Source of the DNA: Actinomyces sp. UMB0138
GTDB lineage: Bacteria > Bacillota > Negativicutes > Veillonellales > Veillonellaceae
Assembly (NCBI RefSeq): GCF_002849225.1
Contig: NZ_PKMC01000001.1
Coordinates: 235,932 to 299,931 of the forward strand
Length of the DNA: 64,000 bases
Direction: 5' to 3'
A model generated the notes under the pieces. That model ran no database searches and had not been told where the DNA came from. It saw nothing but the letters and a program-made list of their open reading frames with translations. The number at the start of each line of letters is the position of its first letter. The stretch's first letter is position 1. The position numbers and the translations under genes are program-made. Below, in pieces: positions 26,090 to 34,329 of this stretch.

Positions 26090-27621
26090 TGCTCGACAAG
26101 AAAACGCTCGACCAGGTAGCTGGCGTCATCGGCATGATCGCCAGCCCGGTCGAGTTTGTCGCATCGCTCGATGACACGGATCGGTCGGCAAAAATGCGTG
26201 AGCTGCTAGAAGAGGTGAGCGCACTTTCCGACAAGATCTCTCTGGTCGAGGAACCGGACAAGCGCACACCGTCTTTCGGCATCCGGCAAAAGGGCGAGCA
26301 GCCGCGGGTCCGCTTTGCGGGCCTGCCTATGGGACACGAGTTCTCCAGCTTCGTCCTCGCCTTGCTGCAGGTTGGTGGCCACGAGGTGAAGGCTGACGCG
26401 GACACGATCGAGGAAGTCACCAAGCTTTCTGAACCGCACGAGTTCGTTACCTACATGTCGTTGACGTGCCAGAACTGCCCTGATGTGGTGCAGGCCCTGA
26501 ACGCTATGGCGGTGCTAAACCCGAACCTGAGCCACACCGCTGTCGAGGGCGGAGCCTTCCGCGCCGAGGTTGATGGTGCGGGAGTGAAGACGGTGCCCAC
26601 TGTGTACATGGATGGGCAACTATTTGGCCAGGGGCGTATGTCCATGGCCGAGATTGTGGCAAAGCTGGATACAGGTTCTGCCGCGCGCACTGCCGACAAG
26701 CTCAATCAGAAGGAACCTTTCGATGTGCTGGTAGTTGGAGCAGGCCCGGCCGGTGCCTCTTCGGCTATTTATTCGGCGCGCAAGGGCTTCAACGTCGGAG
26801 TCGCTGCCGGGCGAGTAGGTGGGCAGGTAAACGATACTGCTGGCATTGAAAACCTGATTGCCATTTCGAAGACCCAGGGTAGCGATTTTGCTGCCGAGCT
26901 GCGCCAGAACATGGTAGCCAATGGGGTCGACCTTATGGAGTCCTTGCAGGCGGAGCGCCTGAGCAAGGAAGGCGACCTCTTTGTTGTTGAGTTCGCTGGC
27001 GACGTCAAGCTGAAGGCAAAGTCGGTCATCCTGGCTACCGGTGCGCGGTATCGCACCACCGGCATCCCCGGCGAGGAAGAACTCCGCAATAAAGGCGTAA
27101 CTTTCTGCCCGCACTGCGACGGTCCTCTTTTCCAGGACAAGCCGGTAGCCGTCATCGGCGGTGGCAACTCGGCCATCGAGGCAGCAATCGACCTTGCCGG
27201 ACTGGCAAGCCACGTAACCGTGGTGGAGCTAATGGATCACCTCGGTGCCGACCAGGTCTTGGTAGACAAGCTGAATTCGCTGCCCAACACTCGCGTGCTT
27301 ACTTCAGCTACCTCTAAAGAAATCCTGGGAAGCGATGCGGTCAGCGGACTGGTGGTCCAAAAGAGCGATGGCTCTTCAGAGACCCTGCCCGTAGAGGGCG
27401 TGTTCGTCCAGATCGGCCTAGTGCCCAACACGGAATGGCTAGAGGGAACGCTGGAGCTGGACCGGGGGCAGATCGCCATTGATCGGTCCAACGCCACCTC
27501 AATTCCTGGAGTATTTGCTGCAGGTGATTGCACAAACGTGCCTCACAAGCAGATAGTGGTAGCCATGGGTGAGGGCGCGAATGCCGCCCTCGGATCATTC
27601 GAGCACTCAATTCGCAACTAA
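26089..27621 (+). CDS. ahpF: Alkyl hydroperoxide reductase, flavoprotein subunit
   Basis: A 510-residue flavoprotein that passes electrons from NAD(P)H to AhpC. The N-terminal double thioredoxin-like domain carries the CxxC of TCQNCPDVVQAL. The FAD site is VVGAGPAGASSAIYSARKG, the redox-active CPHC lies in TFCPHCDGPLF, the NAD(P)H site is VIGGGNSAIEAAIDLAG, and GVFAAGDCTNVPHKQ is the second FAD motif. It is translationally coupled to ahpC; oxyR follows 15 bases later. Confidence 0.96.
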   Translation: MLDKKTLDQVAGVIGMIASPVEFVASLDDTDRSAKMRELLEEVSALSDKISLVEEPDKRTPSFGIRQKGEQPRVRFAGLPMGHEFSSFVLALLQVGGHEVKADADTIEEVTKLSEPHEFVTYMSLTCQNCPDVVQALNAMAVLNPNLSHTAVEGGAFRAEVDGAGVKTVPTVYMDGQLFGQGRMSMAEIVAKLDTGSAARTADKLNQKEPFDVLVVGAGPAGASSAIYSARKGFNVGVAAGRVGGQVNDTAGIENLIAISKTQGSDFAAELRQNMVANGVDLMESLQAERLSKEGDLFVVEFAGDVKLKAKSVILATGARYRTTGIPGEEELRNKGVTFCPHCDGPLFQDKPVAVIGGGNSAIEAAIDLAGLASHVTVVELMDHLGADQVLVDKLNSLPNTRVLTSATSKEILGSDAVSGLVVQKSDGSSETLPVEGVFVQIGLVPNTEWLEGTLELDRGQIAIDRSNATSIPGVFAAGDCTNVPHKQIVVAMGEGANAALGSFEHSIRN

Positions 27622-27636
27622 CGCAAAGGAGTCCTG

Positions 27637-28560
27637 TTGAATTTTCGGTCGCTGCAGTATCTAGTGGCCCTCTCACAGCAGGGCTCCTTTCGCGGTGCCG
27701 CGATCTCATTGGGAGTCGCTCAACCCTCCGTGTCCACCCAGATCCGGCGCCTGGAAACTGAACTGGGAGCCCAGCTGGTGAAGCGGTCCAGCCAGGGAGC
27801 GCAGCTAACTGAGGTGGGCCAGAAGATCGTAGTTGAGGCGCTCGAAATTTTTGCGATTACGGATCGCATCAAGGCATTGGCCAGTGGCACAGAACCAGTG
27901 GTGCACGAGGTGCGACTCGGGGTCTTTCCCACCCTGTCTCCGTACCTGCTGCCGTACTTGCTGCCGCAGATGCGCAAGGCAGCTCCCGATATACACTTCC
28001 TAGTTGAGGACGAAAAGTCGGGAGTTCTAAAGGAACATCTTCGCAAGGGAGAACTTGATGTGGCGATCCTTGCAGATGATGATTTTGGTCCCGAGATGGT
28101 GCAATTTCCCGTCCTCGACGAGGCATTTGTATTGGCTTTGCCGGTCGAACACCCGCTGGCTCGCTCCTATGGCAGCATCGACACCGGAGCCCTAAAGGGG
28201 ACTGAGCTGCTGCTCTTGGGGGATGGGCACTGCCTGCGCGACCAGACACTGGTTCTTTGTTCTCAGGTGGGAGCCAAGGAACGGGCGGATTATCACGTAA
28301 ATTCCGTAGAAACTCTAAAGCAGATGGTGCGGGCCGGGGTGGGGCCAGCACTTATTCCCTCGCTCGCTGTGTCCGGCACTGACGAGACGGACGAGGACAT
28401 TAGGTTCCGCCGCTTTGCTTCTCCGCCCCCTAAGCGGATCATTCGGGTGGTAGTGCGGCGGGAGGATGCCCAAAAAGATTACGTCGCGCTACTTCGTAAA
28501 GTAATGGTAGCCATGCCGACTCGGGTTAGAAATCCTGGACTGCGCATCCACCTGGCGTAA
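27637..28560 (+). CDS. oxyR: Hydrogen peroxide-sensing LysR-type regulator OxyR
   Basis: A 307-residue LysR regulator. The winged helix-turn-helix is residues 1-65 (NFRSLQYLVALSQQGSFRGA, QPSVSTQIRRLE). The redox cysteines fall at Cys199 and Cys208 in GDGHCLRDQTLVLC, the same numbers as in the E. coli protein, so peroxide sensing by disulfide formation is well supported. The TTG start at 27637 follows AAAGGAG. It sits downstream of and in the same direction as ahpC-ahpF, probably in one operon, which would give feedback on its own level. Confidence 0.93.
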   Translation: MNFRSLQYLVALSQQGSFRGAAISLGVAQPSVSTQIRRLETELGAQLVKRSSQGAQLTEVGQKIVVEALEIFAITDRIKALASGTEPVVHEVRLGVFPTLSPYLLPYLLPQMRKAAPDIHFLVEDEKSGVLKEHLRKGELDVAILADDDFGPEMVQFPVLDEAFVLALPVEHPLARSYGSIDTGALKGTELLLLGDGHCLRDQTLVLCSQVGAKERADYHVNSVETLKQMVRAGVGPALIPSLAVSGTDETDEDIRFRRFASPPPKRIIRVVVRREDAQKDYVALLRKVMVAMPTRVRNPGLRIHLA

Positions 28561-28609
28561 ATAAATAAGACGACAGTGACGTTTTCCGCCCTCTGGAAGG
28601 CAGCCGTGG

Positions 28610-28849
28610 TTACCACCGGCGGGGCGGAACCCTCTTGCCCGTGACCATCTTTTGGGCGGGCACGCGGACCTTTCCTTTCCGGGTCATTATGTCGACGAAA
28701 TCGCGCTCTACCTGCAAAACCTCGCCTAGAGCGTCGTAGAAGCCGTCCGGTTCGCGATACCGAAGTACTACCCGTTCGCCCACCTTCCATTCGAGCCACG
28801 GCAGCTTCGGAGGGTTAGGGCTATCACATGAATAAGTCTTTTGGTCCAT
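28610..28849 (-). CDS. Small SH3-like domain protein (Rv0428c-type N-domain)
   Basis: A 79-residue protein resembling the SH3-like domain found at the N-terminus of actinobacterial Rv0428c-type acetyltransferases ([49 protein letters not shown]). The acetyltransferase part is absent. ATG at 28849 is chosen; the open frame starting at 28906 would run into fdxA's start. It is divergent from fdxA across 55 bases. The role is unknown. Confidence 0.72.
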   Translation of the reverse strand: MDQKTYSCDSPNPPKLPWLEWKVGERVVLRYREPDGFYDALGEVLQVERDFVDIMTRKGKVRVPAQKMVTGKRVPPRRW

Positions 28850-28904
28850 CGTGGGACATACTAGTTTAGACGCTTGGAAAGGGAAGAACCAGGAAGGTGT
28901 ATTC

Positions 28905-29228
28905 ATGACTTACGTCATCGCTCAACCGTGTGTGGATGTCAAAGACCGCGCGTGCGTGGATGAGTGTCCGGTGGATTGCATTTACGAGGGCGCTCGCACT
29001 TTGTACATTCATCCCGACGAGTGCGTTGACTGCGGGGCTTGTGAACCTGTTTGCCCCACTGAGGCCATTTTCTACGAGGACGATTTGCCCGAAGAATGGT
29101 CTGACTATTACCGCGCTAATACTGATTTCTTTAACCTGAAGGATCTCGGATCTCCGGGCGGTGCCGCAGCCGTCGGGCCCGTAGACTATGATGATCCCAT
29201 GATTGCTGAGCTGCCCCCGCAGGCCTAA
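28905..29228 (+). CDS. fdxA: 7Fe (3Fe-4S/4Fe-4S) ferredoxin
   Basis: A 107-residue electron carrier. Cysteines at 9, 17, 21, 25 and 40, 43, 46, 50 line up, offset by one, with the Azotobacter FdI pattern: Cys9/17/50 for the 3Fe-4S cluster and Cys21/40/43/46 for the 4Fe-4S cluster. The ATG at 28905 follows AGGAAGG. An acidic C-terminal tail ([14 protein letters not shown]) is typical. dapC starts one base after its stop, a conserved actinobacterial arrangement. Confidence 0.95.
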   Translation: MTYVIAQPCVDVKDRACVDECPVDCIYEGARTLYIHPDECVDCGACEPVCPTEAIFYEDDLPEEWSDYYRANTDFFNLKDLGSPGGAAAVGPVDYDDPMIAELPPQA

Positions 29229-29229
29229 C

Positions 29230-30345
29230 ATGTTGCCGCGCGCTTTAGAACTACCAGTGTTCCCTTGGGATACCCTGGAACCAGTAAAAGAAACTGCCAA
29301 AAGGCACCCAGATGGCATCGTGGACCTATCGATTGGTACCCCAGTCGATGCCGTGCCAGCCTTTGTTCGCCAGGCCCTAGCCGAGGCGTATGACGCTCCC
29401 GGCTATCCGCCGGTGCAGGGGAGTGCGCAACTGCGCGAGGACATAGCGAGGTGGTACCACGCGAAGCGGGGCGCTAGTGCGGTCCTCGCCCACGGGGTTA
29501 TCCCCACTGTTGGCTCTAAAGAACTAGTGGCGGGGCTGCCCTTCTACTTGGGTCTGCGTGCGGGCGATCGGGTACTCATGCCACAGGTTGCCTACCCAAC
29601 TTACGAGGTCGGAGCTCGGGTTACCGGGGCAACTCCAGTGCCGGTGGGGCCAGACCCAGATACCTGGCCGAGCGCGCAGATGGTATGGCTCAATTCGCCC
29701 TCGAACCCGGACGGACGAGTACTATCTGTGATCGAGCTGCGGAAGATCGTAAAGTGGGCGCGCCACCACGGCGCTATTGTTGCCTGCGACGAGTGCTATG
29801 CCGAATTGGTGTGGGATACTCCTGAGGCGCCATCGATCTTGGAAGATCGGGTTTGCGATCGGGACACCACGGGTTTACTTTCGGTCTATTCGCTATCGAA
29901 GCAATCTAATCTTGCCGGTTATCGGGCAGCCTTTATGGCTGGTGACCCTAAACTAGTTTCCACCGTGCTTGGGATTCGCAAGCACCTGGGGGCTATGATG
30001 CCTACTCCAATCCAGCATGTAATGCGTGCGGTCCTTGCGGATAGGGAACATGTAACAGCCCAGCGCGAATTGTATGCGGATAGGCGACAGCGATTGCTGA
30101 AGGCTACTGCGAACGCCGGCTTGATACATGATCCGCAGTCAGTGGCCGGCTTGTATCTGTGGCTTTCTGCCCCCGGTATGGACGCATGGCAGATCGCAGA
30201 GGCCTTGGCGAAGATCGGTATCTTAGTGGCTCCAGGAACATTCTATGAGGACAATTCGCACGTGCGGATGTCGCTGACCGCTTCTGACGAGCGAATTCGC
30301 GCTGCGGAAGACCGGTTAAACAAAGAGCCCCTGTTTAGTAACTGA
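29230..30345 (+). CDS. dapC: Succinyldiaminopimelate transaminase
   Basis: A 371-residue fold-type I aminotransferase of the actinobacterial DapC group, converting N-succinyl-2-amino-6-oxopimelate in lysine/diaminopimelate synthesis. Motifs are DLSIGTPVDAVP, YPPVQGSAQLREDIARWY, TVGSKELVAGLP, LNSPSNPDG, CDECYAEL and SLSKQSNLAGYR with the PLP lysine. ATG at 29230 is chosen because it follows the fdxA stop and fits the family N-terminus LPVFPWDTL. The product feeds peptidoglycan. Confidence 0.94.
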   Translation: MLPRALELPVFPWDTLEPVKETAKRHPDGIVDLSIGTPVDAVPAFVRQALAEAYDAPGYPPVQGSAQLREDIARWYHAKRGASAVLAHGVIPTVGSKELVAGLPFYLGLRAGDRVLMPQVAYPTYEVGARVTGATPVPVGPDPDTWPSAQMVWLNSPSNPDGRVLSVIELRKIVKWARHHGAIVACDECYAELVWDTPEAPSILEDRVCDRDTTGLLSVYSLSKQSNLAGYRAAFMAGDPKLVSTVLGIRKHLGAMMPTPIQHVMRAVLADREHVTAQRELYADRRQRLLKATANAGLIHDPQSVAGLYLWLSAPGMDAWQIAEALAKIGILVAPGTFYEDNSHVRMSLTASDERIRAAEDRLNKEPLFSN

Positions 30346-30348
30346 AGA

Positions 30349-30415
30349 CCGTAGCGCCGGCCGTAACAGTCGCGGACGCGAGCCTTGGCGCGCCCGCGAC
30401 CTCGCGCCGCTACGG
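30349..30415. terminator. Nested GC-rich inverted repeat between dapC and maf
   Basis: The outer arms CCGTAGCG (30349-30356) and CGCTACGG (30408-30415) enclose the inner arms GTCGCGG (30369-30375) and CCGCGAC (30394-30400). The structure fills the gap between convergent genes but has no T run, so it may be a Rho-aided or mRNA-end structure rather than a classic terminator. Confidence 0.5.
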
Positions 30416-30416
30416 A

Positions 30417-31028
30417 CTACTTCCACAGATCGGGCCAAAAACCTCCCAGCTCGGTATACATTTGCCGCAACAACGGTAAGGAGATGCCGACTACTGAATG
30501 AAAATCGCCCTCGATTCCGGTGACGAAGGCCCCTCCTAAAGAATCTACGGTGAATGCGCCGGCTACTTCTAGTGGTTCACCGGTAGCCACGTAGGCATCG
30601 ATCTCGGCGTCAGAGAGGTTGGCAAAGTGGACGGTAGTACTTGCAGTTTCGCCCTTTTCTTGCCAATTGCCGCTGGTGCCAACTAGTAGGTAATGTCCGG
30701 TCAGCAGGGTGCCGGTTTTACCGCGCATTTTCTGCCAGCGGTTGCGGGCTACTTCTGCGGTATGTGGTTTGCCAACGAGCTCTGAACCAATTAGCAGCAT
30801 CGAATCGCACCCTACAATACAGGTAGGGGTAGAGAAATCGTCGGAAGCGGCAATCTTTTGCGCTTTCGCCTTGGCCAGGTTGGCAACTTTCCCTGTGGTG
30901 GGTAGGTCTTTGGCTTTGGCAAGTAGGGCTGCTTCATCGACGTTTGCTACCCGTACTTGGGGGTGCAAACCTGCATGTTTTAGAGTTTGTAGGCGTGCCG
31001 GTGACTGCGAGGCTAGAACAAGATTCAT
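30417..31028 (-). CDS. maf: Maf-type nucleoside triphosphate pyrophosphatase
   Basis: A 203-residue Maf/YhdE-family protein that hydrolyses dTTP, UTP or modified nucleotides as a house-cleaning enzyme. N-terminal LASQSPARLQTLKHAG is the family start; VGCDSMLLIGSELVGKP holds the catalytic acidic residue; GAFTVDSLGGAFVTGIEGDF is the C-terminal signature. The ATG lies six bases after TAATAT and has no Shine-Dalgarno sequence. Confidence 0.93.
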   Translation of the reverse strand: MNLVLASQSPARLQTLKHAGLHPQVRVANVDEAALLAKAKDLPTTGKVANLAKAKAQKIAASDDFSTPTCIVGCDSMLLIGSELVGKPHTAEVARNRWQKMRGKTGTLLTGHYLLVGTSGNWQEKGETASTTVHFANLSDAEIDAYVATGEPLEVAGAFTVDSLGGAFVTGIEGDFHSVVGISLPLLRQMYTELGGFWPDLWK

Positions 31029-31034
31029 ATGTAT

Positions 31035-31040
31035 ATATTA
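31035..31040 (-). promoter_or_regulatory. -10 box for leaderless maf mRNA
   Basis: On the minus strand TAATAT is followed by six bases and the ATG at 31028. Confidence 0.55.
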
Positions 31041-31124
31041 GGAACTTTTCTTCTGGCCTTACCCCGGCAACATTAAAAACAGGTAGTGTGAACTAGGCAA
31101 TACCGTTTACGGAAGGGTGGGGAG

Positions 31125-32174
31125 TTGACCCAAGCGAAGGCATCGTCCGGCTCAATGCCGGGGGCCACTATCGACGCTGCAAGAAACGTGCTCATCGGGG
31201 GTCGGCCCACGATGAATCTCAAGGAGCTGGCCGAGGCTGCGGGGTGCGAGGTCGCCTATGCGGAGCGGTTCTGGCGCGCTATGGGCTTTCCTGACTTGAA
31301 ATCAGACGAGGATATGTTCACCGAGCTAGACCTGGCATCGTTGAAGTCTTGGCTCTCGCTTATGAGCGAGCTCGGGCTCAAAACTAGGTCTGCGACCTCG
31401 CTGCTGCGCGCGCAGTCGCACACCATGGATCGTTTGGTGCTGTGGCAGACTGAGGCAATAGTGCAGGACCTGGTGTCCCAATATGATCTGGACGATACTA
31501 CCGCCAGGCTTCTGCTGCTCGACCGTATTGACCAGTTCACGGGCATTTTAGAGAAGCAGGTTAGGTATGCCTGGAGACGCCAGCTGGCAGCACTGCTTAC
31601 TCATATCGATGACGAGGTGGGCCAGCGCGGAATGGAAGACATGACAGCTGATACCTATCCGCTCCGCCGGACTATGGGATTTGTCGACATGGTCGCGTAT
31701 ACCAGGCGGTCGGCCGGCCTCGGGGCGGAGGCGTTGGCAGATCTAGTTGAGGGCTTTGAATTTCGGTGCCGCGACGTGGTTACGCGCAATGGCGGCAGGG
31801 TGGTGAAGACCATTGGCGATGCTGTGCTGTGGGTATGCGACGATCTAGCCACGGGGCTGCGCGTGGCCAGTAAGCTGGTGCACACCCTGGTGACTTCTGA
31901 GGAGCTTCTTCCGGTCCGAGCATCTCTTGTGTGTGGGCGAGTGGTCTCGCGCTCAGGAGACATTTTTGGCCCCCCTGTGAACCTAGCTTCGCGCCTAGTG
32001 GACATTGCCCCGAGGGCGTCTATCTTTATGGATGAGCAGACTGCGCAAATGCTTTATGCGGACTCTAAGTTTGATGACTCTCTGATTTGGAAGGCGGATC
32101 CGGCAGACCTGCGGGGCGTGGGCACAGTGGTTCCGTATTTCTTAGATTGGGAGAAATATTTGCGGACCCTGTAG
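31125..32174 (+). CDS. Class III adenylate/guanylate cyclase with N-terminal regulatory domain
   Basis: A 349-residue cytoplasmic cyclase. Residues 1-180 form an alpha-helical regulatory region resembling that of mycobacterial Rv1264 (NLKELAEAAGCEVAYAERFW, then SLLRAQSHTMDRLVLWQTE). The catalytic domain follows. Metal-binding Asp188 (GFVDMVAYT) and Asp232 (KTIGDAVLW), Lys228 and Asp279 at purine-selecting positions, and Asn286/Arg290 (PPVNLASR) for the transition state are all present, so it should be active, most likely making cAMP. The start is TTG after GGGTGGGGAG. The Rv1264 comparison suggests autoinhibition relieved by a signal such as pH; that is inference. Confidence 0.87.
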   Translation: MTQAKASSGSMPGATIDAARNVLIGGRPTMNLKELAEAAGCEVAYAERFWRAMGFPDLKSDEDMFTELDLASLKSWLSLMSELGLKTRSATSLLRAQSHTMDRLVLWQTEAIVQDLVSQYDLDDTTARLLLLDRIDQFTGILEKQVRYAWRRQLAALLTHIDDEVGQRGMEDMTADTYPLRRTMGFVDMVAYTRRSAGLGAEALADLVEGFEFRCRDVVTRNGGRVVKTIGDAVLWVCDDLATGLRVASKLVHTLVTSEELLPVRASLVCGRVVSRSGDIFGPPVNLASRLVDIAPRASIFMDEQTAQMLYADSKFDDSLIWKADPADLRGVGTVVPYFLDWEKYLRTL

Positions 32175-32278
32175 GCATTTCCGCTGGCTGGGCAGGCAGA
32201 GTCAAAAACAGGTAAATCTGATGCATGTAAAGTGTAAATATTTTTCAGCCTCGATAACAATTTTTTGTCTTCGTGCGC

Positions 32279-32284
32279 TACGAT
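32279..32284 (+). promoter_or_regulatory. -10 box for leaderless response-regulator mRNA
   Basis: TACGAT is followed by TGGCAT (six bases) and the GTG at 32291. This identifies GTG 32291 rather than the upstream ATG 32273 as the start. Confidence 0.6.
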
Positions 32285-32290
32285 TGGCAT

Positions 32291-32968
32291 GTGACTAGAG
32301 TTTTACTTGTTGAAGACGACCCCGCAATCTCCGAGCCGCTTGCCCGCGCGCTTGGGCGGGAAGGCTACACAGTGTCGGCTCACGGTACCGGCAAAGGTGC
32401 GCTGGCCGATCTAGCTGGCACTGACTTAGTGGTTTTGGACTTGGGCCTGCCTGATATTGATGGCCTGGATGTTGCTAGGCAGATCCGCGCCGGAGGCTCT
32501 TCTGTCCCCATCATGATTCTTACCGCCCGTACTGACGAGGTCGACATGGTAGTTGGCCTAGATGCGGGCTCTGACGACTACGTAACTAAGCCGTTCCGCT
32601 TGGCGGAGCTGTTGGCTCGAGTGCGGGCGCTGCTGCGCCGCGCTGGCAGCGATTCCTCCGACGGCTACCTAGAAGCGCAAGATATTCGCGTAGACGTATC
32701 TGCACACCGGGCATTCCGGGGCGATACTGAGCTGCAATTGACCGCAAAGGAATTTGAACTGCTACGGGTGCTGGTGCGTGAGGCCGGCAATGTGGTGGAA
32801 CGGGAAACCTTGATGCGGGAAGTGTGGTCCTCTGACCCCACCGATTCCACCAAGACGCTGGATATGCACGTGTCGTGGTTGCGGAGGAAGCTGGGTGACG
32901 ATGCGGCTCGCCCTCGTTACATTACGACCGTACGAGGGATGGGTTTCCGCTTCGAGAAAGAGGCATAG
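32291..32968 (+). CDS. OmpR-family response regulator
   Basis: A 225-residue transcription factor. The receiver domain (1-115) has the acidic pair in LLVEDDPAIS, phospho-acceptor Asp50 (LVVLDLGLPD) and Lys in DDYVTKPFRL. The C-terminal winged helix (about 130-225) includes LTAKEFELLRVLVREAG and YITTVRGMGFRFE. GTG at 32291 is set by the leaderless -10 box and by the family N-terminus VTRVLLVEDD. The histidine kinase gene abuts its stop codon. Confidence 0.93.
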   Translation: MTRVLLVEDDPAISEPLARALGREGYTVSAHGTGKGALADLAGTDLVVLDLGLPDIDGLDVARQIRAGGSSVPIMILTARTDEVDMVVGLDAGSDDYVTKPFRLAELLARVRALLRRAGSDSSDGYLEAQDIRVDVSAHRAFRGDTELQLTAKEFELLRVLVREAGNVVERETLMREVWSSDPTDSTKTLDMHVSWLRRKLGDDAARPRYITTVRGMGFRFEKEA

Positions 32969-34279
32969 TTGCGCCGCCGTGCGCTACTAATGACTTTGTG
33001 GGCGGCTACCGCCGGCGTGTTGTTGCTGGGGTTGCCGCTCGCTATCTTAGGGTCAGCCTATGTCTGGATGTCGACCGCAGCTGCCCTAAACGAGAAGGCC
33101 GCTGCTATTGCTCGGCTTACCGATCACACGTTGGGTGCTGGCGCCTCGATGGATTATGCGAACCTGGGATATTGGGGGGCCGGAAAATCCACTTGGATAA
33201 AGGTATATGGCGCACAGGCCGCGGCCACTGAGGCCGGAGAACGACCTTCCTGGCCCTCCATCTCAGTGTCGACGGTTTCTTCAAATGGCAATACCGTTTT
33301 TATTGAAACCTCTGCGTGGCCCACAATCGGCCAAGCTGCAATGCTCGTGTTGCTGGTGGTGTTGTTGTCCGCCCTCGCATTAGGGGTGGCAGCAGTGCTG
33401 GCGTTCCGCTCTTCTAGGCGGCTATCTGCTCCGCTTATCTACTTGGCGGCGCAGGCTGAACAGGTCGGACAGGGCGAGGTGCGAGCTCGCATCAAACCTT
33501 CGGGAATCGAAGAAATAGACCTGGTAGCCCAAGAACTAGCGCATACCTCCGAGCGCATCGCAGGCCGACTTGCCGCCGAGCAGCAGTTCGCCGCTGATGC
33601 CTCTCACCAGCTGCGGACGCCTCTAACTGCATTGTCGATGCGAATTGAAGAGATAGAGCTGATCTCGGACGACGAAGAGGTGCGCAAGGAAGCCGGTGCA
33701 TGTCTAGAGCAGGTTGAGCGCCTAACTCAGGTAGTAACTGATTTGCTGTCCTCAAGAAGACGGTCCGGTGGCACAACGCAGGCCGTGAAGCTGGACGCAA
33801 TCTTCACCCAGCAGAAGGGTGAATGGGAGCCAGCTTTTAAGAACGCGGGGCGCGAGCTCGTGTTCGTGGACGACGCTGAGCGGGTAGTGCTTGCAACTCC
33901 GGGAAATCTGTCGCAGGTGCTTGCCACTTTGATAGAAAACTCGCTTAGGTATGGCAAGGGCAAGGTTCAGGTTAGTACTCGCAAGGGAAAGTCCTCTAGG
34001 TCGGTCTTCATTGAAGTATCGGACGAGGGCGATGGCGTCCCAGATGAATTGGCCCCAAAAATCTTCGAGAAGGGGGTATCGGGCCATGGCTCATCGGGCA
34101 TCGGTCTAGCCCTCGCCCGCGAACTAGTACAGGCTGATGGGGGACGTATTGAACTAACTCAGCGACAGCCTCCGATTTTCACCATTTCCCTAGCAGCACT
34201 TCCCACATCGTTGGATCCGGATAAAGTGATGCCACGAGGTGCCATGGTTTCCATGGGAAGGCGTAGAAGAAGGCTTTGA
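32969..34279 (+). CDS. Sensor histidine kinase
   Basis: A 436-residue membrane kinase paired with the response regulator gene directly upstream. Membrane segments lie at about 6-33 and 123-147 and flank a short extracytoplasmic sensor of roughly 85 residues. A HAMP-like linker (149-200) leads to the H box DASHQLRTPLTAL with His213, the N box LIENSLRYG, G1 SDEGDGVP and G2 GSSGIGLALARELVQADGG. The start is TTG immediately after the regulator's stop. The signal is unknown. Confidence 0.92.
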   Translation: MRRRALLMTLWAATAGVLLLGLPLAILGSAYVWMSTAAALNEKAAAIARLTDHTLGAGASMDYANLGYWGAGKSTWIKVYGAQAAATEAGERPSWPSISVSTVSSNGNTVFIETSAWPTIGQAAMLVLLVVLLSALALGVAAVLAFRSSRRLSAPLIYLAAQAEQVGQGEVRARIKPSGIEEIDLVAQELAHTSERIAGRLAAEQQFAADASHQLRTPLTALSMRIEEIELISDDEEVRKEAGACLEQVERLTQVVTDLLSSRRRSGGTTQAVKLDAIFTQQKGEWEPAFKNAGRELVFVDDAERVVLATPGNLSQVLATLIENSLRYGKGKVQVSTRKGKSSRSVFIEVSDEGDGVPDELAPKIFEKGVSGHGSSGIGLALARELVQADGGRIELTQRQPPIFTISLAALPTSLDPDKVMPRGAMVSMGRRRRRL

Positions 34280-34329
34280 GGCTGCAGTGGGCAGGAAGGA
34301 CATAGTGGGGTAAGGCATTGGAGGGGAGT

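Noticed and set aside
31075..32214. 11-bp repeat AAAAACAGGTA on both sides as borders of an inserted cyclase gene
   Set aside because: It is too short, is low complexity, and there are no inverted ends or other signs of insertion.
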